A stretch of 64,000 nucleotides of DNA, taken from positions 372,001-436,000 of the forward strand of contig NZ_JAJAVC010000006.1 of the NCBI RefSeq assembly GCF_020532725.1. Direction: 5' to 3'. Positions 25,480 to 34,827 of the stretch are shown here, piece after piece (positions within the stretch are counted from its first letter, which is position 1; the number at the start of each line of letters is the position of its first letter). This DNA comes from Methylobacillus arboreus. Lineage in GTDB: Bacteria; Pseudomonadota; Gammaproteobacteria; Burkholderiales; Methylophilaceae. Below the pieces are notes generated by a model that had not been told where the DNA came from, searched no databases, and was given only the letters and a program-made list of their open reading frames with translations. Both the position numbers and the translations under genes were made by a program.

Positions 25480-26288
25480 GATTCTCGTAACGCCTTGATC
25501 ACGGGTGCAGTGTCCGGACGCACCTGGCGCCAGATATAAAATGCTTCTGCCGCCTGCTCTACCAGCATACCCAACCCATCCGCGATATGCTGCACGCCTT
25601 CCGCTCGCGCGTAAACCATGAAAGGCATCTCGCGGCCATACATCATGTCATAAGCCAATGCCTCAGGCGCAAACAAGCCAACCGGCAATGGCAACTTGTC
25701 ATTACTCAGTCCGCTGGAAGTCGCGTTGATGATCACATCAAACACCTGGCCTGCCAGCGCCTCAAAGCTGCTGGCCTCAGGCACAAGCACAGCCTTACCG
25801 GCACGCCCCGCCATGGCTTCCGCTTTTTCCACAGTGCGGTTGGCAATCCATAACTTCGCGGGCAAGGCTTCCAATAACGGGCCCAGCACCCCTTCCGCCG
25901 CCCCGCCTGCCCCTAGCAACAGCACTCGCTTTCCTGCCAGGGGAAACTTGAGGTTATGCAGAATATCCCGCACCAGGCCGACGCCATCCGTATTGTCGCC
26001 CTGGATACTGCCATCCTTGAAGCTGAGTGTATTCACTGCGCCCGCATTCAGTGCGCGCTCTGTCAGCTCGCTAGCAAGCGCATAAGCTTCAAACTTGAAC
26101 GGCACGGTGACATTGGCGCCGAGATAGCCCCGAGCGCGTAAATCAGCTACCGTGCCGGCAAACCCATCAAGCGGCGCTTGTATCTTGCCGTACTCCAGTT
26201 GTTGTTCGGTTTGTCTTGCAAATGCCGCATGAATCAATGGCGACTTGCTGTGCTCCACCGGGTGGCCAATCACGGCATAACGGTCCAT
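25476..26288 (-). CDS. aroE: Shikimate dehydrogenase
   Basis: AroE reduces 3-dehydroshikimate to shikimate with NADPH. From the ATG at 26286-26288 the product is 270 residues, the family length; the longer frame would run through the rhodanese gene. The substrate-binding start YAVIGHPVEHSKSPLIH, the catalytic Lys in NVTVPFKFEAY, GDNTDGVGL, and the nucleotide-binding GAGGAAEGVL with NRT (NADPH-specific) are all present. It overlaps mtgA downstream and lies 7 bp from the rhodanese gene upstream. The related genes aroB and aroK are at 38.5-40.1 kb. Confidence 0.96.
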   Translation of the reverse strand: MDRYAVIGHPVEHSKSPLIHAAFARQTEQQLEYGKIQAPLDGFAGTVADLRARGYLGANVTVPFKFEAYALASELTERALNAGAVNTLSFKDGSIQGDNTDGVGLVRDILHNLKFPLAGKRVLLLGAGGAAEGVLGPLLEALPAKLWIANRTVEKAEAMAGRAGKAVLVPEASSFEALAGQVFDVIINATSSGLSNDKLPLPVGLFAPEALAYDMMYGREMPFMVYARAEGVQHIADGLGMLVEQAAEAFYIWRQVRPDTAPVIKALRES

Positions 26289-26295
26289 CAAAACC

Positions 26296-26751
26296 TCAAG
26301 CGTTGGTCCAAGGCAAGCCTGCGGCTTTCCAGCCATTGATCTGGCCACGCTGCTTGGTATCGGGGGTAGATTCGCCCTCAAAGCCTTCCAGCACATTGTA
26401 AGCCTCGGCATAGCCAGCCTCGGCAGCCACCGCGGCAGCATTGTGCGAACGCCCGCCAGTGCGGCACAAGAACATCACCAGCGCTTCACGGTCAACCTGC
26501 TTGTCAAGCTGGGTCAGAAAATCCGGATTAGCAACCATGCCAGGATAAAATGCCCATTCAATGTGCGTTGCAGCCGGAACACGGCCCACCAGCTCAAGCT
26601 CCGCTTTGGTGCGCACATCCACCAGCCTGGCCACGGGTGCCAGTTCCAGCACCTGATTTGCCTCTTGCGGCGTCAATGCCCCCGCATAAGGAAGGCCGTG
26701 CTGTTCGGCACGTTGCTTTGCATTTTGCAAAATAGTGCTCAACGTTTTCAT
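26296..26751 (-). CDS. Rhodanese-like sulfurtransferase
   Basis: This 151-residue single-domain protein has the rhodanese fold. LVDVRTKAELELVGRVPAA marks the N-terminal motif, and the active-site loop is C96-R-T-G-G-R-S, followed by NAAAVAAEAGYAEAYNVLEGFEG. The substrate is unknown. It heads the minus-strand group rhodanese-aroE-mtgA. It is divergent from glnA across about 250 bp that hold the glnA control region. Confidence 0.9.
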   Translation of the reverse strand: MKTLSTILQNAKQRAEQHGLPYAGALTPQEANQVLELAPVARLVDVRTKAELELVGRVPAATHIEWAFYPGMVANPDFLTQLDKQVDREALVMFLCRTGGRSHNAAAVAAEAGYAEAYNVLEGFEGESTPDTKQRGQINGWKAAGLPWTNA

Positions 26752-26812
26752 TGCTTCCTCCTCACTCTCGGAAATGCATGGAGTATAGCCCTAATTCTGC
26801 CGCAAACCCACA

Positions 26813-26859
26813 CGCACAATATTGGTGCACAAAATAGAGATGCGCAATATTTTGGTGCA
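26813..26859 (+). promoter_or_regulatory. Two NtrC (NRI) binding sites upstream of glnA
   Basis: Two 17-bp matches to TGCACC-N5-GGTGCA occur: CGCACAATATTGGTGCA at 26813-26829 and CGCAATATTTTGGTGCA at 26843-26859. Their centres are 30 bp apart, about three turns, as in the enteric glnA enhancer. They lie about 90-125 bp before the predicted start of transcription. Confidence 0.75.
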
Positions 26860-26918
26860 TACCGGAGAATTTCTCTTTTATAACCTTATGTGTGAAAATG
26901 AGAATCTGCATGTTTCCA

Positions 26919-26936
26919 GTGGCACAATTCATGCTT
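26919..26936 (+). promoter_or_regulatory. Sigma-54 (-24/-12) promoter of glnA
   Basis: GTGGCACAATTCATGCTT has GG at 26921-26922 and GC at 26933-26934, with exactly ten bases between them, as required for RpoN. It lies about 66 bp before the glnA ATG and just downstream of the two NtrC sites. Confidence 0.85.
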
Positions 26937-27000
26937 CACCTTAGTGTCAAGCATAGTGCTTCAACAACCTTCTTAATTCAAAAAGAGCTAGGAGAATCAA

Positions 27001-28410
27001 ATGGCGGTGGCCGACGTATTAAAACTTGTGAAGGAAAACGACATCAAGTTTGTCGATTTTCGCTTTACCGACACTAAAGGCAAGGAACAACATGTAACCG
27101 TGCCTGTATCCGCATTCGATGAAGACAAATTTACCGAAGGCCACGCTTTCGATGGTTCATCCATTGCTGGCTGGAAGGGCATCCAGGCTTCGGACATGCA
27201 ACTGATGCCTGATCCGGAAACTGCGAACATCGACCCATTCATGGACGAGCCTACCTTGTTCCTGACCTGTGATGTGGTTGATCCTACAGACGGCAAGGGC
27301 TATGACCGCTGTCCCCGCAGCCTGGCCAAGCGCGCCGAAGCATATCTCAAATCCAGCGGCATTGGTGATACCGCCTACTTCGGTCCAGAACCTGAGTTCT
27401 TCATTTTCGATTCCATCAACTGGTCTGTGGACATGAGCGGCAGCTCAGTCAAGATCAACTCCGAAGAAGGCGCATGGGCCTCCAGCGAGAAGTTTGAAGG
27501 CGGAAACACCGGCCATCGGCCTGGCGTCAAGGGCGGCTACTTCCCCGTGCCTCCAATCGATTCACTGCACGACATCCGTTCCGCCATGGTAGTAGCCCTG
27601 GAAGAACTGGGCGTGCCTGTAGAAGTACACCACCACGAAGTGGCAACTGCCGGCCAATGTGAAATCGGCACCAAGTTCAGCACCCTGGTACAGCGCGCTG
27701 ACTGGACCCAGATCCTCAAGTATGTCGTACTGAATACGGCACATGCATACGGCAAGACAGCGACATTCATGCCCAAGCCTATCTTCGGTGATAACGGTTC
27801 CGGCATGCACGTGCACCAATCCGTATGGAAAGACGGCAAGAACCTGTTTGCAGGCAACGGCTATGCCGGCCTGAGCGAGTTCGCACTCTACTACATCGGC
27901 GGCATCATCAAGCACGCGCGCGCATTGAATGCCATCACAAACCCAGGCACCAACTCTTACAAGCGCCTGGTACCCGGCTTTGAAGCCCCAGTGAAACTGG
28001 CATACTCCGCCAAGAACCGTTCTGCTTCCATTCGCGTTCCTTTCGTGCATTCCGACAAGGCACGCCGTATTGAAGCCCGCTTCCCGGATCCAACCGCCAA
28101 CCCATACCTCGCATTTAGCGCATTGCTGATGGCAGGCCTGGACGGCGTGCAGAACAAGATCCACCCAGGTGAGCCAGCGACCAAGGACCTCTACCACCTG
28201 CCACCAGAAGAAGATGCAGCGATTCCAACCGTGGCATCATCCCTGGAGCAAGCGCTGGAAGCTCTGGACAATGACCGTGAGTTCCTGACCCGCGGCGGTG
28301 TATTCTCCGAAGACTGGATCAACAGCTACATTGACCTCAAGATGGAAGAAGTCACCAAGCTGCGCCAGACTCCGCACCCTGTCGAGTTCAGCCTCTACTA
28401 CAGCGTTTAA
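27001..28410 (+). CDS. glnA: Glutamine synthetase, type I
   Basis: GlnA makes glutamine from glutamate, ammonia and ATP in a cytoplasmic dodecamer. The 469-residue product matches the type I beta length. It contains [12 protein letters not shown], the metal-ligand region [22 protein letters not shown], the flap region with [13 protein letters not shown], and [11 protein letters not shown]. The adenylylation site is Tyr398 (DLYHLPPEE, Tyr397 without Met), so activity is probably controlled by a GlnE-type adenylyltransferase. AGGAG lies six bases upstream of the ATG. Transcription should use the sigma-54 promoter and NtrC sites just upstream. Confidence 0.98.
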   Translation: MAVADVLKLVKENDIKFVDFRFTDTKGKEQHVTVPVSAFDEDKFTEGHAFDGSSIAGWKGIQASDMQLMPDPETANIDPFMDEPTLFLTCDVVDPTDGKGYDRCPRSLAKRAEAYLKSSGIGDTAYFGPEPEFFIFDSINWSVDMSGSSVKINSEEGAWASSEKFEGGNTGHRPGVKGGYFPVPPIDSLHDIRSAMVVALEELGVPVEVHHHEVATAGQCEIGTKFSTLVQRADWTQILKYVVLNTAHAYGKTATFMPKPIFGDNGSGMHVHQSVWKDGKNLFAGNGYAGLSEFALYYIGGIIKHARALNAITNPGTNSYKRLVPGFEAPVKLAYSAKNRSASIRVPFVHSDKARRIEARFPDPTANPYLAFSALLMAGLDGVQNKIHPGEPATKDLYHLPPEEDAAIPTVASSLEQALEALDNDREFLTRGGVFSEDWINSYIDLKMEEVTKLRQTPHPVEFSLYYSV

Positions 28411-28429
28411 TTCACGATCGCTGTGAATC

Positions 28430-28457
28430 AAAAAAGCGGGGAAACCCGCTTTTTTTG
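28430..28457 (+). terminator. Intrinsic terminator after glnA
   Basis: AAAAAAGCGGG-GAAA-CCCGCTTTTTT is a perfect stem with a U-run. A smaller TTCAC-N7-GTGAA hairpin precedes it. Confidence 0.9.
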
Positions 28458-28533
28458 TGCCCGGTATATTTACCCCGTCCTCTCATTCATTTGCCAATTG
28501 CCTGCCCCCGCCTTCTGCTCTAAACTGAATCAC

Positions 28534-29013
28534 ATGAAGAGAATATGCCTGTCTTTTTTTGCCTGGCTGGCATGCGTGGCGACCTGTACCAGCGTCCAGG
28601 CGGAAATCTATAAAAGTGTTGATGAAAACGGCCATGTCACCTACTCCAATGTCCCCAGCAAAGGGGCTACCAAGCTGGAATTAGACCCACCGCCACCTGC
28701 CACCGCAAAACCCAAGCCCCAGGCCACGCCCAGCAACTTTCCACGTGTTGATACCCAGACCCAGAAAAAGCGCGATGACCAGCGCAGGCAAATCCTGCAG
28801 GAAGAACTGGAAGCTGAAAAAGCCGCATTGGAGGAAGCCAGGAAAGCCTATACTGAAGGCGAATCCAAACCAGAGGTATACCGTGGCGCGGGCGGCAAGA
28901 CCTTTCGCAATGTTGTGAAATTCGAGGAAAAAATGCAGCGCTTGCAGGCTGATGTAGATGCGCACGAAAGGAATGTGCAGCTTCTACAAAAAGAGTTGGA
29001 GGCGTTTAAATAA
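28534..29013 (+). CDS. DUF4124-domain exported protein
   Basis: This 159-residue protein has a signal peptide (residues 1-23, cleavage after VQA) and an N-terminal DUF4124 domain (EIYKSVDENGHVTYSNVPSKG). A Pro-rich linker and a highly charged coiled-coil C-terminus (about 70-159) follow. A longer frame from 28423 would start inside the glnA terminator and lacks support. The same gene often lies between glnA and ntrB in betaproteobacteria, but no function is known. Confidence 0.85.
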   Translation: MKRICLSFFAWLACVATCTSVQAEIYKSVDENGHVTYSNVPSKGATKLELDPPPPATAKPKPQATPSNFPRVDTQTQKKRDDQRRQILQEELEAEKAALEEARKAYTEGESKPEVYRGAGGKTFRNVVKFEEKMQRLQADVDAHERNVQLLQKELEAFK

Positions 29014-29211
29014 GCGGTGTCCAGGGTCTTGTGACGTATGGTTCGTGGCCGCGCCGGTACCAGTTTTTGTGCGAAGCAAGGCATAAGGAGAGAGGTTTGG
29101 TTATTCCAAATGAACGACGAATAACGCAGCACCGGGCAAGACCGGCTCCGGCCCTTCGCGTCGCTGTGGCAAATGCTCCCTAATTGGCCTGGCTTTTGCT
29201 TAACCTAAGCC

Positions 29212-30309
29212 ATGGAACATAAAATCCCCCCATCTTTTGCAGGCCTCGAACACCTGTCGACTGCAATTATCCTGCTCGACCAACAACGTCACGTCGTCTA
29301 TGCCAATCCCGGCGCCGAAGTCCTGTTTGCAATCAGCGCAAAGCAAATCGCCGGGTTGCCCGTGTCCCAGGTATTTCCCGGCTGTGACATCCTGGACCTG
29401 GCGATGGAACATGCCATCAAGCATCACAGCCCATTCCGCGAGCACGAGTTCCCGATCACGACACTACGCCAGCAGTCATTTGCCGTCACGTGCACAGTAA
29501 CGCCGGTTGAGCTGGCTCCGGCTTGCCTGGTACTGGAATTCCAGCATATGGACCAGCAACTGCGTATTGCTCGCGAAGAGCGCATGCTGATCCAGCAACA
29601 AGCCAATGCAGAACTCTTGCGCAACCTGGCCCATGAAATTCGCAACCCGCTTGGCGGGCTCCGCGGCGCGGCGCAATTGCTGGAGCACGAATTGCCCCAG
29701 GTCAGCCTGCGGGAATATACCCAGGTGATTATCAAGGAAGCCGACCGCCTGCAATTGCTCATGGACAGGCTGCTGGTGCCACACCGTGTCCCCAAGTACG
29801 AACCCACCAATATCCATGAAGTGCTGGAGCGGGTACGCAGCCTGCTGCTGGCTGAATCGCCTCGCAGTATTAATATCCGCCGTGATTACGATACCAGCCT
29901 GCCCGAAATTATCGGTGATCGCGAGAAGCTGATTCAGGCTGTGTTGAATATCGCGCGCAATGCAGTGCAGGCCATGCAGAACCACCCCGGCACAAAAGCA
30001 CCGGAAATCATCCTGCGTACGCGTGCGGCACGCCAAGTCACGCTAGCCAAGAAACGCTACCGGGTCGCCATCAAGCTGCAAATCATCGATAACGGCCCTG
30101 GCATCCCAGCAGAGGTCCGTGAGCGCATCTTCTACCCACTGGTTTCGGGCCGGGAAGGTGGCACAGGACTGGGTCTGACACTCGCACAAACCTTTATTAC
30201 CCAGCACCACGGTATGATCGAATGTGAGAGCGAACCGGGCCATACCAGCTTTACCATCCTGCTCCCCATCGAAAGTACGGCAATGCAGGCTTACATTCCA
30301 AGACAATAA
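29212..30309 (+). CDS. ntrB: Nitrogen regulation sensor kinase NtrB (GlnL)
   Basis: NtrB is the cytoplasmic kinase/phosphatase that, together with PII, sets NtrC phosphorylation in response to nitrogen. The 365-residue protein has an N-terminal PAS domain (about 10-120). The phospho-acceptor His141 lies in NLAHEIRNPLGGLRG, and the ATPase N box (ARNAVQAM), G1 (DNGPGIP) and G2 (GGTGLGL) lie at about 245-330. No membrane segment is present, as expected. It is followed by ntrC after 49 bp. Confidence 0.95.
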   Translation: MEHKIPPSFAGLEHLSTAIILLDQQRHVVYANPGAEVLFAISAKQIAGLPVSQVFPGCDILDLAMEHAIKHHSPFREHEFPITTLRQQSFAVTCTVTPVELAPACLVLEFQHMDQQLRIAREERMLIQQQANAELLRNLAHEIRNPLGGLRGAAQLLEHELPQVSLREYTQVIIKEADRLQLLMDRLLVPHRVPKYEPTNIHEVLERVRSLLLAESPRSINIRRDYDTSLPEIIGDREKLIQAVLNIARNAVQAMQNHPGTKAPEIILRTRAARQVTLAKKRYRVAIKLQIIDNGPGIPAEVRERIFYPLVSGREGGTGLGLTLAQTFITQHHGMIECESEPGHTSFTILLPIESTAMQAYIPRQ

Positions 30310-30358
30310 GCATTAAGAAACTCTTAAATAAAAAACGGACTATTCACAGGTAACCATC

Positions 30359-31747
30359 ATGAAACCGATCTGGATCATAGACGACGACAAATCCATCCGC
30401 TGGGTGTTTGAAAAAGCCCTGGCCCGTACCGATATGGATTTCAAGACTTTTGCATCGGTGCCAGAAGCGCTGAATGCCCTCACCCGGGAAGAGCCCCAGG
30501 TCATCGTCAGCGATATCCGCATGCCAAATGGCTCTGGCCTGGATTTCCTGCATGAAGTGAAACAACAGCATCCCGACATCCCCGTCATCATCATGACCGC
30601 CTATTCCGACCTCGAAAGCGCAGTGGCAGCTTTTCAGGGCGGGGCATTCGAGTACCTGGCCAAGCCTTTCGACGTAGACCAGGCCATCGAGATCATCCGC
30701 CGCGCAGTAGAAGAAAGCATGCGCCAGGCAACAGAAGTAGTCATCCAGGAAGAAACGCCGGAAATCATTGGCCAGGCACCTGCCATGCAGGAAGTTTTCC
30801 GCGCCATAGGCCGTTTGAGCCGCTCACATTCCACCGTGCTCATCAACGGAGAATCCGGTACCGGCAAGGAGCTTGTTGCCAGCGCACTACACCGCCATAG
30901 CCCGCGCGTGGACAAGCCCTTCATTGCCATCAACACTGCCGCCATCCCCAAAGACTTGCTGGAATCCGAATTATTCGGCCATGAACGCGGAGCGTTTACC
31001 GGCGCCCAGGCTGCCCGGCGCGGACGCTTCGAGCAAGCCGATGGCGGCACCCTGTTTCTCGATGAAATAGGCGACATGCCCTCCGACCTGCAAACGCGGC
31101 TATTGCGTGTATTGTGCGATGGCCAGTTCTACCGCGTGGGCGGCCACCAACCAGTCAAAGTCAATGTCCGCATCATTGCCGCCACCCACCAGGACTTGGA
31201 AGAGAGAGTCAAACTAGGCCTGTTCCGTGAAGACTTGTTCCACCGCCTCAACGTCATCCGCCTGCGCTTGCCGCCCTTGCGCGAAAGGCGCGAGGATATT
31301 CCCCTGCTGGTCAGGCATTTTCTGCAGCACAGCGCGCGCGAGCTCGGCGTGGAAGCCAAACAACCCTCGTCCGCTGCCCTGCGTTACCTCGGCACATTGA
31401 GCTGGAGCGGCAACGTACGCCAGCTTGAAAATGTCTGCCACTGGCTTACCGTCATGGCGCCCGGCCAGAATATCGACGTGGCCGACCTGCCGCCAGAACT
31501 CAAGGAAGACGCCACAAAACCCGCCGGCGCTACCTCCTGGCAGCATGCCCTGGCCTCAGAAATCGCGGATGCCCTCAATCGCGGCGAACACGAAATCCTG
31601 GATAGCCGCACCCAGCAATTCGAGCGCATCCTGATCACCAAGGCCCTGCAACACACAGGCGGCCGCCGCATAGAAGCCGCCAACCAACTTGGTATGGGCC
31701 GCAACACGCTGACACGCAAGATTCAGGAATTGGGGATAGACGAGTAA
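30359..31747 (+). CDS. ntrC: Nitrogen regulator NtrC (sigma-54 activator)
   Basis: NtrC activates sigma-54 promoters such as that of glnA when phosphorylated. The 462-residue protein has a receiver domain (acidic pocket DDD at 8-10, phospho-acceptor D52, conserved Lys in AKPFD). Its AAA+ domain has GESGTGKE, GAFTGA (the sigma-54 contact loop) and LFLDEIGDM, and a Fis-type helix-turn-helix lies at about 425-462 (GGRRIEAANQLGMGRNTLTRK). Nothing suggests loss of function. The visible sites upstream of glnA are its likely targets. Confidence 0.96.
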   Translation: MKPIWIIDDDKSIRWVFEKALARTDMDFKTFASVPEALNALTREEPQVIVSDIRMPNGSGLDFLHEVKQQHPDIPVIIMTAYSDLESAVAAFQGGAFEYLAKPFDVDQAIEIIRRAVEESMRQATEVVIQEETPEIIGQAPAMQEVFRAIGRLSRSHSTVLINGESGTGKELVASALHRHSPRVDKPFIAINTAAIPKDLLESELFGHERGAFTGAQAARRGRFEQADGGTLFLDEIGDMPSDLQTRLLRVLCDGQFYRVGGHQPVKVNVRIIAATHQDLEERVKLGLFREDLFHRLNVIRLRLPPLRERREDIPLLVRHFLQHSARELGVEAKQPSSAALRYLGTLSWSGNVRQLENVCHWLTVMAPGQNIDVADLPPELKEDATKPAGATSWQHALASEIADALNRGEHEILDSRTQQFERILITKALQHTGGRRIEAANQLGMGRNTLTRKIQELGIDE

Positions 31748-31763
31748 AATTATAATGTAGAAT

Positions 31764-31787
31764 ATATTTGACTAAAGTCCAAAATAT
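31764..31787. promoter_or_regulatory. Imperfect palindrome before the XRE/AbiEii module
   Basis: ATATTTGACT-AA-AGTCCAAAATAT is an interrupted palindrome 16 bp before the antitoxin ATG. It probably overlaps the promoter as an autoregulatory operator. Confidence 0.45.
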
Positions 31788-31802
31788 GTAAAAATATTAT
31801 TC

Positions 31803-32273
31803 ATGATCAACATGTTGGAAATAGGATCCAAAATCAGGCGCCGCCGAATTAAAAGCGGGTTAAGCCAAGCTGAACTTGCGGCCCGCTCCGGTGTATCGCG
31901 GGCAACCATTAATGCGCTTGAGAAAGGCACTATCAAAGAAATTGGCTTCAATCGGCTTTCAGCGATTATTCGCACTACAGATGCTCTTCAACCCAAAGCA
32001 AAAGAGCCAAGCCTGAAAGTATCAGAAAGCAAATCTGAAAAATTGGCCTTGTCTTTTCCTTACGATTGGAGCAACCCTAGCCTGCCAGATGAATTATTGA
32101 TTGATCGTGTGCTGGAAAGAGGAATTTATGAGGATATTGCCCGGATAACCGCAGAGTACGGAATAGATGCGATATCCGACAGAGCCAAAACCGTCATCAG
32201 CAATATCCCTCATGCTGCAGCCAACATCAACCGCATGCTTGATAATTTGCATGCAGCTTTGAGCCATGCTTAA
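31803..32273 (+). CDS. XRE-family antitoxin paired with AbiEii-type nucleotidyltransferase
   Basis: This 156-residue protein has an N-terminal XRE helix-turn-helix (about 8-60, SGLSQAELAARSGVSRATINALEKG). Its C-terminal half (about 85-156, with DWSNPSLPDELLIDRVLERG) presumably binds the toxin. It overlaps the next gene by 8 bp. Classical AbiE systems use a winged-helix AbiEi antitoxin; here a Cro/C1-type regulator replaces it. An in-frame ATG three codons later is an alternative start. Confidence 0.8.
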   Translation: MINMLEIGSKIRRRRIKSGLSQAELAARSGVSRATINALEKGTIKEIGFNRLSAIIRTTDALQPKAKEPSLKVSESKSEKLALSFPYDWSNPSLPDELLIDRVLERGIYEDIARITAEYGIDAISDRAKTVISNIPHAAANINRMLDNLHAALSHA

Positions 32274-33006
32274 TCTGGAGTTTGTACCGCCTCGAACTGC
32301 TGAAGTTTTTAAAGCATTGACCAGACAACCACTGATGTCCGGCTTCAACCTGATCGGCGGCACTGCGCTGTCCCTGCAGATCGGACACCGCCTGAGTGAA
32401 GACCTGGATTTCTGGCTCCCTGCAGAGCAGATGTCGAGTGCACGTATTGATGCCATCGTCGAGAATTTAAGAAGCGATGGACATCATATTCAGTTGGCCA
32501 CACCAGCCTGGAGAATCACCCAAGCCAAGATCAACAATCAGGACCTGCTATCACTATCCCGGGATTACTCGATCAACGGAGTGAAAGTCACCTTCTTTGC
32601 AAGAAATGATGCTCCCTACCAGTATTTTGCAAAACCAGGCCGCCATCAGATCCCGGAAATCAGCTTTCAGATCATGGAGTTAAATTCCATTTTTGAAATG
32701 AAGGCTTGGCTGATTTCAAAACGCATACGATCCAGAGACCTTTACGACCTGATGATACTACTGCGGGATTATGGCAAAACAGTAAGAGATATCTTTGATG
32801 CCGGCCTTGCAGCAGATGCCTCCTACAGTATTGAGTTTGTCAAAGATGTCCTTCTGGGTACAGCGCCTATTGATTCAGATGACGAAGGATTCAATTCCAT
32901 TCACCTTGATATCAAGATGGAAGAGATTTATGCATTCATGCACGACCGCGTTAATCAATACGAAATTGATGTAGCCAGAGAAATCTTCAGGTCAATATCA
33001 AAATAG
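32266..33006 (+). CDS. AbiEii/AbiGii-type nucleotidyltransferase toxin
   Basis: This 246-residue protein resembles the AbiEii/MenT nucleotidyltransferase toxins. The nucleotidyltransferase signature is visible as GGTALSLQIGHRLSEDLDFW (residues 31-50, with D46 and D48 as likely metal ligands). The later EMKAWLISKRIRSRDLYDLMIL block is typical of the family. Related MenT enzymes add nucleotides to tRNA 3' ends; the substrate here is unknown. It is the second gene of the antitoxin-toxin pair. The 170 bp after it have no gene, only C/G-rich remnants such as GGCTCCGGGCCGGGA. Confidence 0.82.
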   Translation: MLNLEFVPPRTAEVFKALTRQPLMSGFNLIGGTALSLQIGHRLSEDLDFWLPAEQMSSARIDAIVENLRSDGHHIQLATPAWRITQAKINNQDLLSLSRDYSINGVKVTFFARNDAPYQYFAKPGRHQIPEISFQIMELNSIFEMKAWLISKRIRSRDLYDLMILLRDYGKTVRDIFDAGLAADASYSIEFVKDVLLGTAPIDSDDEGFNSIHLDIKMEEIYAFMHDRVNQYEIDVAREIFRSISK

Positions 33007-33176
33007 CAGTGGTTCTTTCACAAGAAATCATACCAGCCGTGGTGATGAGCACCTCGCATGCTCTTCTGTCACACCAGGCTTGATCCCGACACTCGTAATT
33101 CCGCCCCACAAGACCCCGGCTCCGGGCCGGGATAGCATTTGGAGATATTAATTCTAGGTTTCAAATGCAACCGACA

Positions 33177-34511
33177 TCAGGATACAGGCACTTCCTGAAG
33201 CTGTTTGATCATCGTGCTCACGATGGTGTGCTCAATAATCCCCAGCATGCGCGAGTCTTTCTCTAGCCCCCATTGAGCTTCTTCGGTTTGCTGCGCATTC
33301 TCGTCAAGTATTTCCCTGCGAACCTTGTTGACCGCCAGCGGCACTTTCCGGATAAGGTGGTCTAGTCTGCGCTTCGCTGCCATGCGGCCCAAGCCCAGAG
33401 TAATACCGGCAGCAATGACGGCATCACGGGTGATATCGGAGAAACACCTCACTTCAGGGCCCAGAGTGAGAGCGAACTTTGTTTGCGACCATTCCCCAAA
33501 ATCACGGTCAACCGCTTTCGTATCATAAGCGGCAGTACACAACAGGTCGTAGCAGGGTGAAATGACAATCCCGTTGTGGGAAACCATGAATGAAATGTTC
33601 TTGAGATGGTTATCGCCGTTACCCATCAGGATATTGAATACCAGCCAGTCAAAAAACCATTGTCGGCCAGCTGCCGGCACATGAAGGAAGGCAACCAACT
33701 GTGCCAGCGTCTCGACGCTCGCGGCTGAGTATTTGAACACGCGGTCAATGTTGAGCAGTTGGCAGCCGTCAATAACGTGCAACCGGTCAACACCATCATC
33801 AGCGTTCGGCATCCGGTCAAACCGTTCAATCAGGTAAACCGGTTCCGGACAAAATAGACGACGCACTGGCGGGGGATTTAAACCCACTTCGCGTGCGACG
33901 CGCATGGTCAAGTATTCATTGACGACGCTGGATGGGTACGAATCTTTTTCTGGGTGCTGCGGTTTGAGAATGTGGGTTGACGCGGTCGGACCATCCGGCT
34001 CAAAAAGCTCACCATCCTTGTAGATCACCGCTAGTTTGTGCTGCGCACCAGCCAATGACATGTGTTTCGGTGAATCGGTGTTCAGCGGAACCTTCGGCAT
34101 CGCCTTGATGCGGGCGGATAACTCTTCCAATGGGAGCGGCCGCATGCTGGCTGCAACCGGCTCCTCGCCTTCGCGCAGCAGCGTCAGCGAGCCCGCAGAT
34201 TCTCGACCATAGTAGGCCAACAGGCCAAACGCATCGCCCTCCTCCACTTCAGCCTGACTAGCCAATGCGATGCGCAATGCCTCTTCAGGCAGCAGATTAT
34301 CGAAATACCATTGCACTGGCCGGGTGGAACTACCGTCAATATGCAGCATAGGCTGGCCCGCGGCATTGGAGCGTGGCAGCGACGGGGACAGGTCATACCC
34401 GTCGTCGTCGTCGGCCCAGGCCTGAGTGTACTCAAACCGCCAGATATTACCTTCAGCGCTCAAGGTGCCGACGTGAGCCCCATTGATATAAGCAAGCAGG
34501 GAGCGCCTCAT
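33177..34511 (-). CDS. HipA-family kinase toxin (second copy)
   Basis: This 444-residue HipA-type kinase differs clearly from the one at 21.8-23.1 kb. The N-terminal HipA_N part (about 1-120, starting LLAYINGAHVGTL) is present. The regulatory loop reads HMSLAGAQHK, with a Ser in the position of the autophosphorylated Ser150 of E. coli HipA. The catalytic loop is GNGDNHLKN and the metal-binding Asp lies in SPCYDL, so the protein looks active. It overlaps the antitoxin stop by 4 bp. It is convergent with the AbiEii-type toxin gene. Confidence 0.88.
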   Translation of the reverse strand: MRRSLLAYINGAHVGTLSAEGNIWRFEYTQAWADDDDGYDLSPSLPRSNAAGQPMLHIDGSSTRPVQWYFDNLLPEEALRIALASQAEVEEGDAFGLLAYYGRESAGSLTLLREGEEPVAASMRPLPLEELSARIKAMPKVPLNTDSPKHMSLAGAQHKLAVIYKDGELFEPDGPTASTHILKPQHPEKDSYPSSVVNEYLTMRVAREVGLNPPPVRRLFCPEPVYLIERFDRMPNADDGVDRLHVIDGCQLLNIDRVFKYSAASVETLAQLVAFLHVPAAGRQWFFDWLVFNILMGNGDNHLKNISFMVSHNGIVISPCYDLLCTAAYDTKAVDRDFGEWSQTKFALTLGPEVRCFSDITRDAVIAAGITLGLGRMAAKRRLDHLIRKVPLAVNKVRREILDENAQQTEEAQWGLEKDSRMLGIIEHTIVSTMIKQLQEVPVS

Positions 34512-34813
34512 TCCTTAATGCTCCGCTGAGTTTTACGCTTGCTCGGGCGAACCAGGCCACCTTGTTGACGGATTTTCTGCAGATACGGCTCGGTAGATAA
34601 GGGCACATCGACCGTGAGCTTGAGGCCTAGCTCCCGCAAGAGCTGCAGCACACGTCCCATTTGGACGGTTTCCTTACCGTACTCGACGTCACCTACAAAT
34701 ACAGGACCGACCCCGGCCATACCGGCCATATCATCGAGCCGAATGTGATTGGCCTTGCGCGTAGCCCGAATCACCTCACCAAGTTCCGCCATTGTCGTTA
34801 TCTGGAGTTTCAT
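34508..34813 (-). CDS. HipB-like XRE-family antitoxin (second copy)
   Basis: This 101-residue helix-turn-helix protein (about 8-62, ELGEVIRATRKANHIRLDDM) precedes the HipA-like gene and overlaps it. A TTG one codon upstream (34816) is possible, but the ATG at 34811-34813 has a GGTGA site seven bases away. It should neutralise the kinase and repress transcription through the three palindromes upstream. The C-terminal tail is basic (RPSKRKTQR). Confidence 0.83.
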   Translation of the reverse strand: MKLQITTMAELGEVIRATRKANHIRLDDMAGMAGVGPVFVGDVEYGKETVQMGRVLQLLRELGLKLTVDVPLSTEPYLQKIRQQGGLVRPSKRKTQRSIKE

Positions 34814-34827
34814 CAATATTCACCAAA

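Noticed and set aside
29184-29200. Sigma-54-like -24/-12 sequence (TTGGCCTGGCTTTTGCT) before ntrB
   Set aside because: The GG and GC spacing is right, but transcription would start one base before the ATG and the -24 box deviates at two bases. Not strong enough to list as a promoter.
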